Source: Bradyrhizobium lablabi
GTDB taxonomy: Bacteria > Pseudomonadota > Alphaproteobacteria > Rhizobiales > Xanthobacteraceae
Length of the DNA: 42,512 nucleotides
Assembly: GCF_001440475.1 (NCBI RefSeq)
Contig: NZ_LLYB01000047.1
Span: forward strand, 115,720-158,231
Reading direction: 5' to 3'
The notes under the pieces were generated by a model. The model was not told the DNA's origin. It searched no databases and saw only the letters and a program-made list of their open reading frames with translations. The position numbers were made by a program, and so were the translations under genes. This document shows positions 17,801 to 27,950 of this stretch, one piece after another. Every line of letters begins with the position of its first letter. Positions within the stretch are counted from its first letter, which is position 1.

Positions 17801-19201
17801 ATGACACAAAGCCCGATCAGGTACTACGTCGTCGTCAAGGCAAACAGCGAGGGCCTTAAGCCCGAGATTTTCAACGCAGATAGCCCTGAGGCTCGCCGAA
17901 AGGCCGCGGCCTACCTTTACTTCCTGCTGTTCGACACACGGAACGCCCATCCACCTTTCAAAGTTCGGGCGGTACCCTCCAATGACGTTTTCTTCGGGTT
18001 GGAGCGATCGAGCCTCCCAAAGCCACCGAAAATTGTCGTGGCGCTCGATATCACAGGCAGCAAGAAGCAATCCGCCACCGACGTGGTTAACGACATTATC
18101 ACGGCGATTAAAGGTAAGCGGAAGACATTTGTGGGCGACAGTCCCGACCTGCCCTTTGCCGCCGCAGACCACTGGTGCATCGGCGAAGCATCCACCCCAT
18201 TCTTTGCGGACCGATCGGCGGCGGAGCGCCTGCTTAACATCGACTATCTGCGCCAGCAGGCCCAGACGGACGGGCGAGACGTCAACGTCGTCATTGTCGA
18301 TCAGGGACTCGACCGTCAGGTGTTGGGCAACAGCTTCGCAGGCGGATGGACAGTCGGAAACGCGCAGCCGGGAACGCCTCGACCGCAACCGGGCTCGGTG
18401 CGTCGTCCTCACGCGATGATGATTGCTCACAACGTTCTCAAGGTGGCGCCAAAAGCCAAGTTGTTCGACATGCCGCTGGCGCCGGTGGCGAAGATTTCAA
18501 ACATTACCGCCTTCCTCAGTCTGGCTGATGCGGCATTTCGTCAAATGCTGTTCGACATCGCCCTGTGGCGGGCGCAGGGCAAATTCCCTGGAGAGTGGAT
18601 CCTGGTGAACCCTTGGGGAATCTACGATCGCAGTTCGGAATATCCGCTCGGGCGTTATACCGAGAACCCATTCAACCTCTTCAACCTCTTGGTCGCCCTC
18701 GCCGTGTGGCAAGACATCGATGTTATATTCGCCGCCGGCAATTGCGGCCAGTTCTGTCCCGACAATCGCTGCGGGGCGAAAGACCGCGGACCCGGGCACA
18801 GCATCTGGGGCGCGAATTCGCTTAAGTCCGTGCTCACTGTCGGCGCGGTTCGTGCCGACGAGATGTGGCTCGGATACTCGTCACAAGGCCCCGGTCAGCC
18901 ACGGCTCGCGCGCCTAGCTGACAAGCCAGACCTGTGCGCGACCAGTCAGTTCTGCGAAGACGATGATGCCTTCAGCGTCAATTCGGGAACATCAGCCGCA
19001 TGCGGGCTCGCCGGCGGGATTGTTGCCGCTTTGCGAAGCCGGTGGAATGCGGCGTCCGTCTCGCCCGCTCGGCTGAAACGGACTCTGAACCAGACGGCGC
19101 GAAAGCCAGTTGCCGTGCCCTGGAGCAACGGTCTTCGGCAGCGATTGGGACACGGCGTGCTGGATGCACAGGCGGCGTTTGACCAGTTGGCCAACCCCTG
19201 A
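17801..19201 (+). CDS. Subtilisin-family (S8) serine protease without a signal peptide
   Basis: A 466-residue S8 peptidase. The catalytic triad is visible: Asp167 (VVIVDQGLD), His204 (RRPHAMMIAHNV) and Ser398 (NSGTSAACGLAGG), with oxyanion Asn314 (FAAGNCGQ). The first ~155 residues form a separate N-terminal domain that I do not recognise. No signal peptide or membrane helix is evident, so the protease may be cytoplasmic. The ATG at 17801 is preferred over the TTG at 17795 because GGAG lies upstream and ATG is stronger. It is divergent from the cyclase-PAP2 pair and may share a regulatory region with it. Substrate unknown; maturation of a neighbouring or phage-derived protein is only a guess. 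Confidence 0.88.
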   Translation: MTQSPIRYYVVVKANSEGLKPEIFNADSPEARRKAAAYLYFLLFDTRNAHPPFKVRAVPSNDVFFGLERSSLPKPPKIVVALDITGSKKQSATDVVNDIITAIKGKRKTFVGDSPDLPFAAADHWCIGEASTPFFADRSAAERLLNIDYLRQQAQTDGRDVNVVIVDQGLDRQVLGNSFAGGWTVGNAQPGTPRPQPGSVRRPHAMMIAHNVLKVAPKAKLFDMPLAPVAKISNITAFLSLADAAFRQMLFDIALWRAQGKFPGEWILVNPWGIYDRSSEYPLGRYTENPFNLFNLLVALAVWQDIDVIFAAGNCGQFCPDNRCGAKDRGPGHSIWGANSLKSVLTVGAVRADEMWLGYSSQGPGQPRLARLADKPDLCATSQFCEDDDAFSVNSGTSAACGLAGGIVAALRSRWNAASVSPARLKRTLNQTARKPVAVPWSNGLRQRLGHGVLDAQAAFDQLANP

Positions 19202-19385
19202 CGGAGTGGTGCCAGGAAGGCGGCCCTTCCAACCAATAGTGCCGCCTCCGCGGCCCGCAGCGATGAGATCGCGATGGCGATCAACTTTGACCGAAGCCTA
19301 CCGCGCCTCAAAAGGGCTCAAAAATTAAGGCTTTTCGCCAATGTGGTACCGCTTGAGGGTTGCCGCACGGGGCCCCCTGCCCTAA

Positions 19386-20450
<1,065 letters not shown>

Positions 20451-20544
20451 CCCAAACCTGGCCTTTGCCGCGGCCGCGCCACTTCCAAATCGCGGAGCTG
20501 GCGCGTATTGCTTCCCCGACAATCCCTTTCATTCGACCGCATCC

Positions 20545-21687
20545 ATGAAACGCCCCGCGCTCAAAAACTTCCGCCGCATCGTCGTCAAGGTCGGCTCCTC
20601 GCTGCTGGTCGATTCTGATGCCGGCGAGGTTCGCGCCAAATGGCTGTCGGCGCTGGTCGCCGATATCGCCAAGCTGCACGGCGAAGGCCGCGACGTTCTG
20701 GTGGTCTCATCGGGCTCGATCGCGCTCGGCCGCAGCCGGTTGAAGCTGCCGCGCGGCCCCTTGAAGCTCGAGGAAAGCCAGGGCGCCGCCGCGGTAGGCC
20801 AGATCGCGCTGGCGCGGATCTGGTCGGAAGTGCTGGGGGCTCACGGCATCGGCGCCGGGCAGATCCTGGTGACGCTGCAGGACACCGAGGAGCGCCGCCG
20901 CTATCTCAACGCCCGCTCGACCATCGCCAAACTTCTGGAATGGCGCGCGGTGCCCGTGATCAACGAAAACGACACGGTGGCCACCAACGAGATTCGCTAC
21001 GGCGACAATGATCGCCTCGCGGCCCGCGTCGCCACCATGGCGAGCGCCGATCTCTTGATCCTGCTGTCCGACATCGACGGCCTTTATGACGCGCCGCCCG
21101 GCGCCAATCCGAACGCAAAGCTGATTCCGATCGTCGAGTCCGTCACCTCCGAGATCGAGGGCATGGCGGGCGCGGCCGAATCCGAATTGTCGCGCGGCGG
21201 CATGTTCACCAAGATCGAGGCGGCGAAGATCGCAACCACCTCGGGCACGCATATGCTGATCGCCTCGGGCAAGATCGAGCATCCGCTGCAGGCCATTGCG
21301 GACGGCGGACGCTGCACCTGGTTCCTGACGCCCGCCAATCCCGTCACCGCGCGAAAGCGCTGGATCGCGGGCTCGCTGGAGCCGAAGGGCACGCTGACCA
21401 TCGATGCCGGCGCGGTTGCGGCACTGCGTGCAGGCAAGAGCCTGCTGCCGGCCGGTGTCATCAGGATCGACGGCCATTTCGCCCGCGGCGATGCGGTGGT
21501 AGTGCGCGGACCCGACACCCACGAGGTCGGCCGCGGCCTCGTCGCCTACGACGCCGAAGATGCGGAGAAGATCAAGGGCCGCTCGTCGCCCGATGTGATG
21601 GCCATTCTGGGCATCAGCGGCCGGGCGGAGATGATCCATCGCGATGATCTCGTGGTGGGCCCGGCCGGGACCGTCCCGGTCAAGTAG
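20545..21687 (+). CDS. proB: Glutamate 5-kinase
   Basis: First enzyme of proline synthesis: ATP-dependent phosphorylation of glutamate to gamma-glutamyl phosphate in the cytoplasm. The 380-residue protein has an amino-acid-kinase domain (about 8-255, with [42 protein letters not shown] and [13 protein letters not shown]) and a C-terminal PUA domain (about 278-370). The full kinase-PUA form is typically feedback-inhibited by proline. proA follows 113 bases downstream, so the two steps are encoded together. Confidence 0.98.
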   Translation: MKRPALKNFRRIVVKVGSSLLVDSDAGEVRAKWLSALVADIAKLHGEGRDVLVVSSGSIALGRSRLKLPRGPLKLEESQGAAAVGQIALARIWSEVLGAHGIGAGQILVTLQDTEERRRYLNARSTIAKLLEWRAVPVINENDTVATNEIRYGDNDRLAARVATMASADLLILLSDIDGLYDAPPGANPNAKLIPIVESVTSEIEGMAGAAESELSRGGMFTKIEAAKIATTSGTHMLIASGKIEHPLQAIADGGRCTWFLTPANPVTARKRWIAGSLEPKGTLTIDAGAVAALRAGKSLLPAGVIRIDGHFARGDAVVVRGPDTHEVGRGLVAYDAEDAEKIKGRSSPDVMAILGISGRAEMIHRDDLVVGPAGTVPVK

Positions 21688-21800
21688 GCCATTGGCCGAG
21701 CTTCGGCCTCCGGAGCCGCCCAGCCATGCCGGTTCCGGACCTCGCAAAAGCGGGATTTCCGTGCTAGGACATGGCCTTAATTCAAGCCCCGAGACCTCTA

Positions 21801-23093
21801 ATGACCGCCTCTCTCAAGGCAATCGACGGCAACGCCGATCTGCCCGCTTTGATGACCGACCTCGCTTCGCAAGCGCGCGCCGCCGCGCGGGTGCTGGCGC
21901 TGGCGCTGCCGGAGCAGAAGGACCGGGCGCTGGAGGCCATTGCGCGGGCGATCCGGGCCAATGCGGCAAAGATCCTCGCGGCCAATGCCGAGGACGTGGC
22001 CGAAGTGAAGGCCGGCGGCGCGACCTCCGCCTTCATCGATCGCCTGACGCTGACGCCGGCGCGGATCGATTCCATGGCTGACGGTGTCGCCACGGTGCGC
22101 GCCATTCCCGATCCGGTCGGCACCGTCACCGAGAGCTGGCAGCGGCCGAACGGCATGACCATCGAACGCGTGCGCGTGCCGCTCGGCGTGATCGGCGTGA
22201 TCTTCGAGAGCCGTCCCAATGTCGCCGCTGACGCCGGCGTGCTGTGCCTGAAGTCCGGCAACGCGGTGATCCTGCGCGGCGGCTCCGACAGCTTCCGTTC
22301 CTGCCGCGCCATTCACGAATGCCTCTCGCAGGGCCTGCGCGAGGCTGGCCTCCCCGAGGCCGCAATCACGCTGGTGCCGACGCGCGACCGCGCCGCAGTT
22401 GGCCTGATGCTGTCGGGATTGAACGGCGGCATCGACGTCATCGTGCCGCGCGGCGGCAAGAGCCTGGTGGCCCGGGTCGAAGCAGAAGCGCGCGTGCCGG
22501 TGTTTGCGCATCTCGAAGGCGTCAACCACGTCTATGTCGACGCCAGCGCCAAGCTCGACATGGCCAAGTCGATCGTGCTGAACGCCAAGATGCGCCGTAC
22601 CGGCGTCTGCGGCGCGGCAGAGACGCTGCTGGTCGATCGCGCCGGCGCCGCGACGACGCTCAAGCCGCTGGTCGAGATGCTGCTCGAATCCGGCTGCGAG
22701 GTGCGTGGCGACGACGCCGTGCAGAAGATCGATGGGCGCGTGAAGCCGGCAACGGATGAGGATTGGGACACCGAGTATCTCGATGCCGTCATCGCCGCGC
22801 GCGTCGTCGACGGCGTCGACGGGGCGATCACGCATATCCAGAACCACGGCTCGCGCCACACCGACGCGATCGTGGCCGAGGACGCCAAGGCAGCCGGGAA
22901 ATTCCTCAGCGAAGTCGACTCCGCGATCGTGCTGCACAACGCCTCGACGCAGTTCGCCGATGGCGGCGAGTTCGGCTTCGGTGCGGAAATCGGGATCGCC
23001 ACCGGCAAATTCCACGCCCGCGGCCCGGTCGGCGCAGAACAACTGACGAGCTTCAAATACCGTGTTCACGGCACCGGGCAGACGCGGCCGTGA
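21801..23093 (+). CDS. proA: Gamma-glutamyl phosphate reductase
   Basis: Second enzyme of proline synthesis, NADPH-dependent reduction of gamma-glutamyl phosphate to the semialdehyde. It is 430 residues from ATG 21801; an in-frame ATG at 21771 exists but has a poor Shine-Dalgarno position and lies outside usual family length. The aldehyde-dehydrogenase fold shows [31 protein letters not shown], catalytic Cys270 in [15 protein letters not shown], and [20 protein letters not shown] near the end. An intergenic palindromic repeat begins just after its stop. Confidence 0.97.
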   Translation: MTASLKAIDGNADLPALMTDLASQARAAARVLALALPEQKDRALEAIARAIRANAAKILAANAEDVAEVKAGGATSAFIDRLTLTPARIDSMADGVATVRAIPDPVGTVTESWQRPNGMTIERVRVPLGVIGVIFESRPNVAADAGVLCLKSGNAVILRGGSDSFRSCRAIHECLSQGLREAGLPEAAITLVPTRDRAAVGLMLSGLNGGIDVIVPRGGKSLVARVEAEARVPVFAHLEGVNHVYVDASAKLDMAKSIVLNAKMRRTGVCGAAETLLVDRAGAATTLKPLVEMLLESGCEVRGDDAVQKIDGRVKPATDEDWDTEYLDAVIAARVVDGVDGAITHIQNHGSRHTDAIVAEDAKAAGKFLSEVDSAIVLHNASTQFADGGEFGFGAEIGIATGKFHARGPVGAEQLTSFKYRVHGTGQTRP

Positions 23094-23101
23094 ACCGCAG
23101 A

Positions 23102-23202
23102 GCGTTTTCGAGCCAAGTGGAAACCGGTTCGCGTCAAGAAAACGCGTCAAAACAAGAATCTGGAGCTCCGTTTCGATTCCATCGAAACGGAAATAGCTCC
23201 AG
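23102..23202. repeat. Two-hairpin intergenic repeat element (Bradyrhizobium type)
   Basis: Two inverted repeats in tandem. GCGTTTTC (23102-23109) pairs with GAAAACGC (23138-23145). CTGGAGCT (23160-23167) pairs with AGCTCCAG (23195-23202) and encloses the inner stem CCGTTTCGAT/ATCGAAACGG. I recall this layout as a highly repeated intergenic element in Bradyrhizobium and Rhodopseudomonas genomes. It fills nearly the whole proA-nadD gap and ends 12 bases before the nadD start. Confidence 0.8.
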
Positions 23203-23214
23203 CCCGCGCCCGCG

Positions 23215-23856
23215 GTGACCCGGCTGATGCAACTGCAATCCGCTGCGCAAGTCATCCCCTTCCATACCAATGGCATGCGCGTCGGCCTGCTCGGCGGCTC
23301 GTTCAATCCGCCGCACGCGGCGCATCGCGCGATCAGCCTGTTTGCGATCAAGCGCCTGAAGCTCGATCGCGTCTGGTGGCTGCTGACGCCGGGCAATCCG
23401 CTGAAGGATACCGGCCGGCTGCACGGCCTTTCCGAACGTGCGCGCGCTGCGCTCGAGGTCGCCGACGACCCGCGCATCGATATCAGCTGTCTCGAAGCTG
23501 TCATCGGCACCAGGTACACTGTCGACACGATCATGCAACTGCGGCGCCGCGTTTCAGGCGTGCGCTTCGTCTGGATCATGGGCGCCGACAACCTCGCGCA
23601 GTTCCATCGCTGGAAGGACTGGCGGCGCATCGCGGCCGAGGTGCCGATCGCCGTGATCGACCGCCCGCCGCAGAGTTTCCGGGCGCTCGCCGCGCCGGCC
23701 GCCCAGGCGCTGGCGCGCTACAGATTGCCCGAGAATCAGGCGAGCCGGCTAACCGATCAGCAGGCGCCGGCCTGGGTCTTCCTGACCGGCATGAAACTGA
23801 AGATGTCATCGACCGGCCTTCGGAACTCCGACGGGAGCTGGAAGGCAAAGAAGTGA
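23215..23856 (+). CDS. nadD: Nicotinate-nucleotide adenylyltransferase
   Basis: Transfers AMP from ATP to nicotinate mononucleotide, the penultimate step of NAD synthesis. The protein is 213 residues from GTG 23215. The nucleotidyltransferase fold shows [15 protein letters not shown] (about 23-37), [28 protein letters not shown] and the C-terminal SSTGLR variant of the usual SSTxIR motif. The first ~20 residues precede the catalytic core, so other starts are possible: ATG at 23227 or ATG at 23275 (MRVGLLGG). No good Shine-Dalgarno is seen because a repeat element abuts the start. It belongs to the conserved proA-nadD-rsfS-rlmH run. Confidence 0.94.
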   Translation: MTRLMQLQSAAQVIPFHTNGMRVGLLGGSFNPPHAAHRAISLFAIKRLKLDRVWWLLTPGNPLKDTGRLHGLSERARAALEVADDPRIDISCLEAVIGTRYTVDTIMQLRRRVSGVRFVWIMGADNLAQFHRWKDWRRIAAEVPIAVIDRPPQSFRALAAPAAQALARYRLPENQASRLTDQQAPAWVFLTGMKLKMSSTGLRNSDGSWKAKK

Positions 23857-23992
23857 CAGTTCGGTCCGAAGCGGCGGGTGGGGATACTGGAATATTGAAA
23901 CCGTTAACCCCACATGCCTAATATGGTCCGCGACGCCTAAGGATTCGGCGTTCGCGATACAGTGAAAGGAATGGTCCCTGGCCACGTCTGTA

Positions 23993-24430
23993 TTGTCAAA
24001 GTCAAAGTCTGTTTTACCAAAGGTTCCCAGCAAGTCTGCCAAGACCCCGCGTAAAACATCGACACAAGCTGCGGCCTTGAAGGCGCAACCCGACGCCGAC
24101 AAGACGCTGAATATGATCCTCTCCCGCCTCGACGATATGAAGGCGGAAGAAACGGTCACCATCGACCTTCGCGGCAAATCCGCCTTTTCCGATTACATGA
24201 TCGTTACGTCAGGACGCGCCAACCGGCACGTCGGCGCGATCGCGGAAAACGTCACGAAAGCCCTGAAGGAAACCGGCATCAAGAACATCCATGTCGAGGG
24301 CTTGCCCAATTGCGACTGGGTGCTGATCGATTCCGGCGATGTGGTCGTGCACGTGTTCAGACCCGAGGTGCGCGAATTCTACAACATCGAAAGGTTGTGG
24401 GCGCAGAACCCGGCGGCGGCAGCGATCTGA
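23993..24430 (+). CDS. rsfS: Ribosomal silencing factor RsfS
   Basis: RsfS/Iojap protein that binds L14 on the 50S subunit and blocks subunit joining when nutrients are short. The conserved domain spans about residues 38-135: ILSRLDDMKAEETVTIDLRG, FSDYMIVTSGRANRHV, NCDWVLIDSGDVVVHVF and REFYNIERLW. A Lys/Ser-rich N-terminal extension precedes it. No ATG lies in frame before the domain. TTG at 23993 is the first accepted start; an upstream CTG at 23978, behind AAAGGA, is also possible. rlmH follows after 98 bases. Confidence 0.93.
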   Translation: MSKSKSVLPKVPSKSAKTPRKTSTQAAALKAQPDADKTLNMILSRLDDMKAEETVTIDLRGKSAFSDYMIVTSGRANRHVGAIAENVTKALKETGIKNIHVEGLPNCDWVLIDSGDVVVHVFRPEVREFYNIERLWAQNPAAAAI

Positions 24431-24528
24431 ACACTCGGCCGATGCGAATCGGCTGAGGCGCATGTAGTTTGCCTGACGCGCGCGGAAAAGCGCGCGTGCC
24501 GGGAAAGTGCACGCCAGAAACAACAATC

Positions 24529-25011
24529 ATGCGCCTAGTCGTGGTCTCAATCGGCCGGCTGAAACAGGGGCCGGAACAGGAGCTGGCCGAACGCTATCGC
24601 GAGCGCTTCGAGGACATCGGCCGCAAGCTCGGCTTCCGCGGCCTTGCGATTCATGAAATTCCGGAAAGCCGGGCGCGCGATGCCGCGACCCGGATCTCGG
24701 AGGAAGCCGGGGCGATTGCGGCGGCGATACCGGAGAAATCGGTGCTGGTGGCGCTGGACGAGCACGGCAAGAGCATCGACAGCGCGACCTTCGCCCGGCA
24801 GCTCGGCCAGTGGCGGGATGATGGGATCGCCAACACAATTTTCGCCATCGGAGGCGCGGACGGACTTTCGCCCGAATTGCAGCGCAAGGCTAAATTGCGC
24901 ATTGCGTTCGGCTCGGCGACCTGGCCGCATCAAATGGTCCGCGTCATGCTTCTTGAACAGATTTACCGGGCCGCGACCATTCTGGCCGGCCACCCCTATC
25001 ATCGCGCGTAA
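24529..25011 (+). CDS. rlmH: 23S rRNA pseudouridine-1915 N3-methyltransferase
   Basis: SPOUT-class methyltransferase that modifies m3-psi 1915 in helix 69 of 23S rRNA using S-adenosylmethionine. It is 160 residues, the normal length. The SAM-binding trefoil knot is visible as FAIGGADGLSPEL, followed by FGSATWPHQMVRVMLLEQIY and the invariant C-terminal AGHPYHRA. ATG 24529 was chosen because MRLVVVSIGRLKQGP is the family N-terminus. The frame extends to 24469 but adds only non-conserved residues. Confidence 0.98.
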   Translation: MRLVVVSIGRLKQGPEQELAERYRERFEDIGRKLGFRGLAIHEIPESRARDAATRISEEAGAIAAAIPEKSVLVALDEHGKSIDSATFARQLGQWRDDGIANTIFAIGGADGLSPELQRKAKLRIAFGSATWPHQMVRVMLLEQIYRAATILAGHPYHRA

Positions 25012-25051
25012 GGCGCGGTGAGATGAATACAGACAACACTGAATAGGCCGG

Positions 25052-26431
25052 ATGCATTCAACGCGGGACATTCATTCATACCCTGGCACCGCCGATCGCG
25101 GCGTGTCGCGGATGTCAGCCGTCTCGCTTCCCCTGATCTTGCTTTCCGCGAGCTTCGCCACGGTATCGCCGGCGCTGGCGCAGCAGCCCGCGGCGCCTGC
25201 GCAGCAGGCGACTGCCGTTTCCCCCGACGCCCTCAAGCAGCGCGAGCAGGAATTGGAGGCGGCACGCCAGGAGCAGCGCAAGGCCGCCGAACTGCAACAG
25301 AAGCTGAAGGCCGACATCGCGGCAATCGGACAGGACCGCTCCAAGCTCAACCAGCAAGTGATCGACATCGCTGCGCAGGTGCGCAGCCTCGAGACGCGCA
25401 TCGGCGAGACCGAGGGGCGGCTGCGGCCGCTCGACAGTCGCGAGATGCAGATCCGCGCTTCGCTCGATTCACGCCGCGCCGAAATCGTCGAGGTGCTGGC
25501 GGCGTTGCAGCGGGCCGGCCGGCGCACGCCGCCCGCGCTGCTGGTTCGGCCGGAGGATGCGCTGCAATCGCTCCGCACTGCCATGCTGCTTGGGTCCGTC
25601 GTCCCCGAGTTGCGCGGCCGCGCGGAAAAACTCACGGCCGACCTCACCGAACTGGTGAATCTGCGCAAGGACATCGCCAACCAGCGCGACGTACTGGCTC
25701 GGGACCGCGACAGGCTGAAGGACGATTCCATCAGGCTGGCGGCGCTGGTGGAAGAGCGGCAGCGCAAGCAGAGCGCGATCGAAAGGGACATGGAGGCCGA
25801 AGGCGCACGCGCCATCAACCTGTCCAAGCAGGTCGACAGTTTACAGGGCCTGATCACGAAAATGGAGCAGGACCTGAAAAGCGCCGCCAAGGCGGCCGCC
25901 ACCGCCAGCCTGCAGGGCGCCCCGCCCGCCCCCGGCGGCAAGCCCAATCTGGGGGCTCTGAAAGATCCCGCCCGGCTCAGCCCGGCGATCGCATTCGCTT
26001 CTGCGAAGGGACTGTTCGCCTTTCCGGTCAATGGCCGCAAAATTCGCGATTTTGGCGGTTCCGACGGCGCGGGTGGCGTCGAAAAAGGCATTTCTTTGAC
26101 GACCCGAGCCGGGGCTCAGGTCACAACACCGTGTGACGGCTGGGTTGTTTACGCCGGGCCCTTCCGCAGCTACGGACAACTCTTGATCCTCAATGCCGGG
26201 GGCGGGTATCATGTCCTGATCGCCGGGATGGAGCGCATTTCGGTAAACATCGGCCAGTTTGTACTTACGGGAGAGCCGGTCGCGACCATGGGGACGACGT
26301 CCCAGGTTGCATCCATTCTCGCGACGACCGCGAGCCAGCCGGTGCTCTATGTCGAGTTCCGTAAGGACGGCACTCCAATCGACTCAGGCCCATGGTGGGC
26401 CGCTAACGAAGGCGAAAAGGTTCGCGGATGA
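25052..26431 (+). CDS. EnvC-like murein hydrolase activator with degenerate LytM domain
   Basis: A 459-residue exported protein. A signal-peptide-like segment ends near ALAQQ (about residue 44), long coiled coils fill about 60-285, and a C-terminal M23/LytM domain covers about 335-450. The zinc site is broken: the expected HxGxD reads EKGISL, and the usual HG is replaced by NAGGG. It should therefore not hydrolyse peptidoglycan itself but activate an amidase, as EnvC does in cell division. Its stop overlaps the ctpA start by four bases, coupling it to the processing protease. That pairing is common in alphaproteobacteria. The start could be the internal Met21 at 25112. Confidence 0.9.
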   Translation: MHSTRDIHSYPGTADRGVSRMSAVSLPLILLSASFATVSPALAQQPAAPAQQATAVSPDALKQREQELEAARQEQRKAAELQQKLKADIAAIGQDRSKLNQQVIDIAAQVRSLETRIGETEGRLRPLDSREMQIRASLDSRRAEIVEVLAALQRAGRRTPPALLVRPEDALQSLRTAMLLGSVVPELRGRAEKLTADLTELVNLRKDIANQRDVLARDRDRLKDDSIRLAALVEERQRKQSAIERDMEAEGARAINLSKQVDSLQGLITKMEQDLKSAAKAAATASLQGAPPAPGGKPNLGALKDPARLSPAIAFASAKGLFAFPVNGRKIRDFGGSDGAGGVEKGISLTTRAGAQVTTPCDGWVVYAGPFRSYGQLLILNAGGGYHVLIAGMERISVNIGQFVLTGEPVATMGTTSQVASILATTASQPVLYVEFRKDGTPIDSGPWWAANEGEKVRG

Positions 26432-27783
26432 TGCGCAAGACTTCTGTAATTCTTCTCAGCGCCGCCACCGGTGCGGCTTTGACGCTTTTCGTCACCCAGC
26501 CTCGTTCCGTGCTGATGGGATCGAGTGCGCGTGCCGCAACCTCGGACACCTATCGCCAGCTCAATCTGTTCGGCGACGTGTTCGAGCGCGTGCGCAGCGA
26601 CTATGTCGAGAAGCCCGACGACGGCAAGCTCGTCGAGTCGGCGATCTCAGGCATGTTGGCCGGCCTCGATCCGCATTCCAGCTACATGGACGCGAAGAGT
26701 TTTCGCGACATGCAGGTGCAGACCCGCGGTGAATTCGGCGGACTCGGCATCGAGGTCACGATGGAAGACGGGCTGATCAAGGTCGTCTCGCCGATCGACG
26801 ACACGCCGGCGTCGAAGGCCGGCATCATGGCCAACGACATCATCACCAATCTCGACGACGAAGCCGTGCAGGGTCTCACCCTCAATCAGGCGGTCGAGAA
26901 GATGCGCGGGCCGGTCAACACCAAGATCCGTCTCAAGATCATCCGCAAGGGCCAGGACAATCCGATCGAAGTCACGCTGGTGCGCGACAACATCCGCGTC
27001 CGCTCGGTCCGTGCGCGCGTCGAACAGGATGACATCGCCTATATCCGCGTCACCACCTTCAACGAGCAGACCACCGAAGGCCTGAAGCGCGAGATCGGCA
27101 ACCTCACGAATCAGATCGGCGACAAGCTGAAGGGCTTCATCATCGACCTCCGCAACAATCCCGGCGGTCTGCTGGAGGAAGCGGTGACGGTTTCCGACAC
27201 CTTCCTCGAGAAGGGCGAGATCGTTTCGACCCGCGGCCGCAATGCCGAGGAAACCCAGCGCCGCGCCGCGCATGCGGGCGACCTGACCAAGGGCAAGCCG
27301 ATCATCGTGCTGGTCAATGGCGGCTCGGCTTCGGCCTCTGAAATCGTTGCCGGCGCGCTGCAGGACCACAAGCGTGCGACGCTGGTCGGCACCCGCTCGT
27401 TCGGCAAGGGCTCGGTGCAGACCATCATCCCGCTGGGCAGCGGCAACGGCGCGCTGCGGCTCACCACCGCGCGCTATTACACGCCGTCCGGCAAGTCGAT
27501 CCAGGCCAAGGGTATCGTCCCCGACATCGAGGTGCTGCAGGATGTGCCGGATGAGTTGAAGTCGCGTACCGACACCAAGGGCGAGGCTTCGCTGCGCGGC
27601 CATCTGAAGAATGACGGCGATGAAAAGACCGGATCGCAGTCCTACGTGCCGCCGGACGCCAAGGACGACAAGGCGCTGAAGACCGCGGCCGACCTGCTGC
27701 ACGGCATCAAGTCGACGGCGAGCGGGCCGGCGACCGGCGACAAGGCGGCAGTCGACAAGCCCGCCACCAAGGCCGCGAACTGA
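26428..27783 (+). CDS. ctpA: Carboxyl-terminal processing protease (S41)
   Basis: Periplasmic S41 protease of 451 residues. An N-terminal hydrophobic segment (about 5-23) acts as signal or anchor. A PDZ domain covers about 100-185 (GEFGGLGIEVTMEDGLIKVV). The protease core has the Ser-Lys dyad: Ser302 within GGSASASEI and Lys327 within SFGKGSVQT. A Lys/Ala-rich tail ends the protein. Family members trim cell-wall enzymes and other periplasmic proteins at their C-termini. The ATGA overlap with the envC-like gene suggests they act together. A strong terminator follows at 27811. Confidence 0.96.
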   Translation: MMRKTSVILLSAATGAALTLFVTQPRSVLMGSSARAATSDTYRQLNLFGDVFERVRSDYVEKPDDGKLVESAISGMLAGLDPHSSYMDAKSFRDMQVQTRGEFGGLGIEVTMEDGLIKVVSPIDDTPASKAGIMANDIITNLDDEAVQGLTLNQAVEKMRGPVNTKIRLKIIRKGQDNPIEVTLVRDNIRVRSVRARVEQDDIAYIRVTTFNEQTTEGLKREIGNLTNQIGDKLKGFIIDLRNNPGGLLEEAVTVSDTFLEKGEIVSTRGRNAEETQRRAAHAGDLTKGKPIIVLVNGGSASASEIVAGALQDHKRATLVGTRSFGKGSVQTIIPLGSGNGALRLTTARYYTPSGKSIQAKGIVPDIEVLQDVPDELKSRTDTKGEASLRGHLKNDGDEKTGSQSYVPPDAKDDKALKTAADLLHGIKSTASGPATGDKAAVDKPATKAAN

Positions 27784-27810
27784 TCCGGCGACGCTGGTTT
27801 TAGTCACAAC

Positions 27811-27841
27811 AAAAGGGGCGGCTCTCGGGCCGCCCCTTTTT
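27811..27841 (+). terminator. Rho-independent terminator after ctpA
   Basis: AAAAGGGGCGGC pairs with GCCGCCCCTTTT around a short loop, followed by a further T. The matching A-run on the left would also let it work on the opposite strand. It closes the transcript ending with ctpA. Confidence 0.9.
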
Positions 27842-27950
27842 CGTTGCCAGTTTTCCCATCTCCGGCGGACCGGTGCTTTTGCGGGGCCGGCGCAGGCGCT
27901 CGAATCCGGCCCATCGTGGTATCGTCGGCGTGGATGATTCGGGGAGGTCC

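Noticed and set aside
21798..23630. A 610-codon minus-strand open frame opposite proA and nadD
   Set aside because: Crosses two real genes and the repeat element; no protein-like domains.
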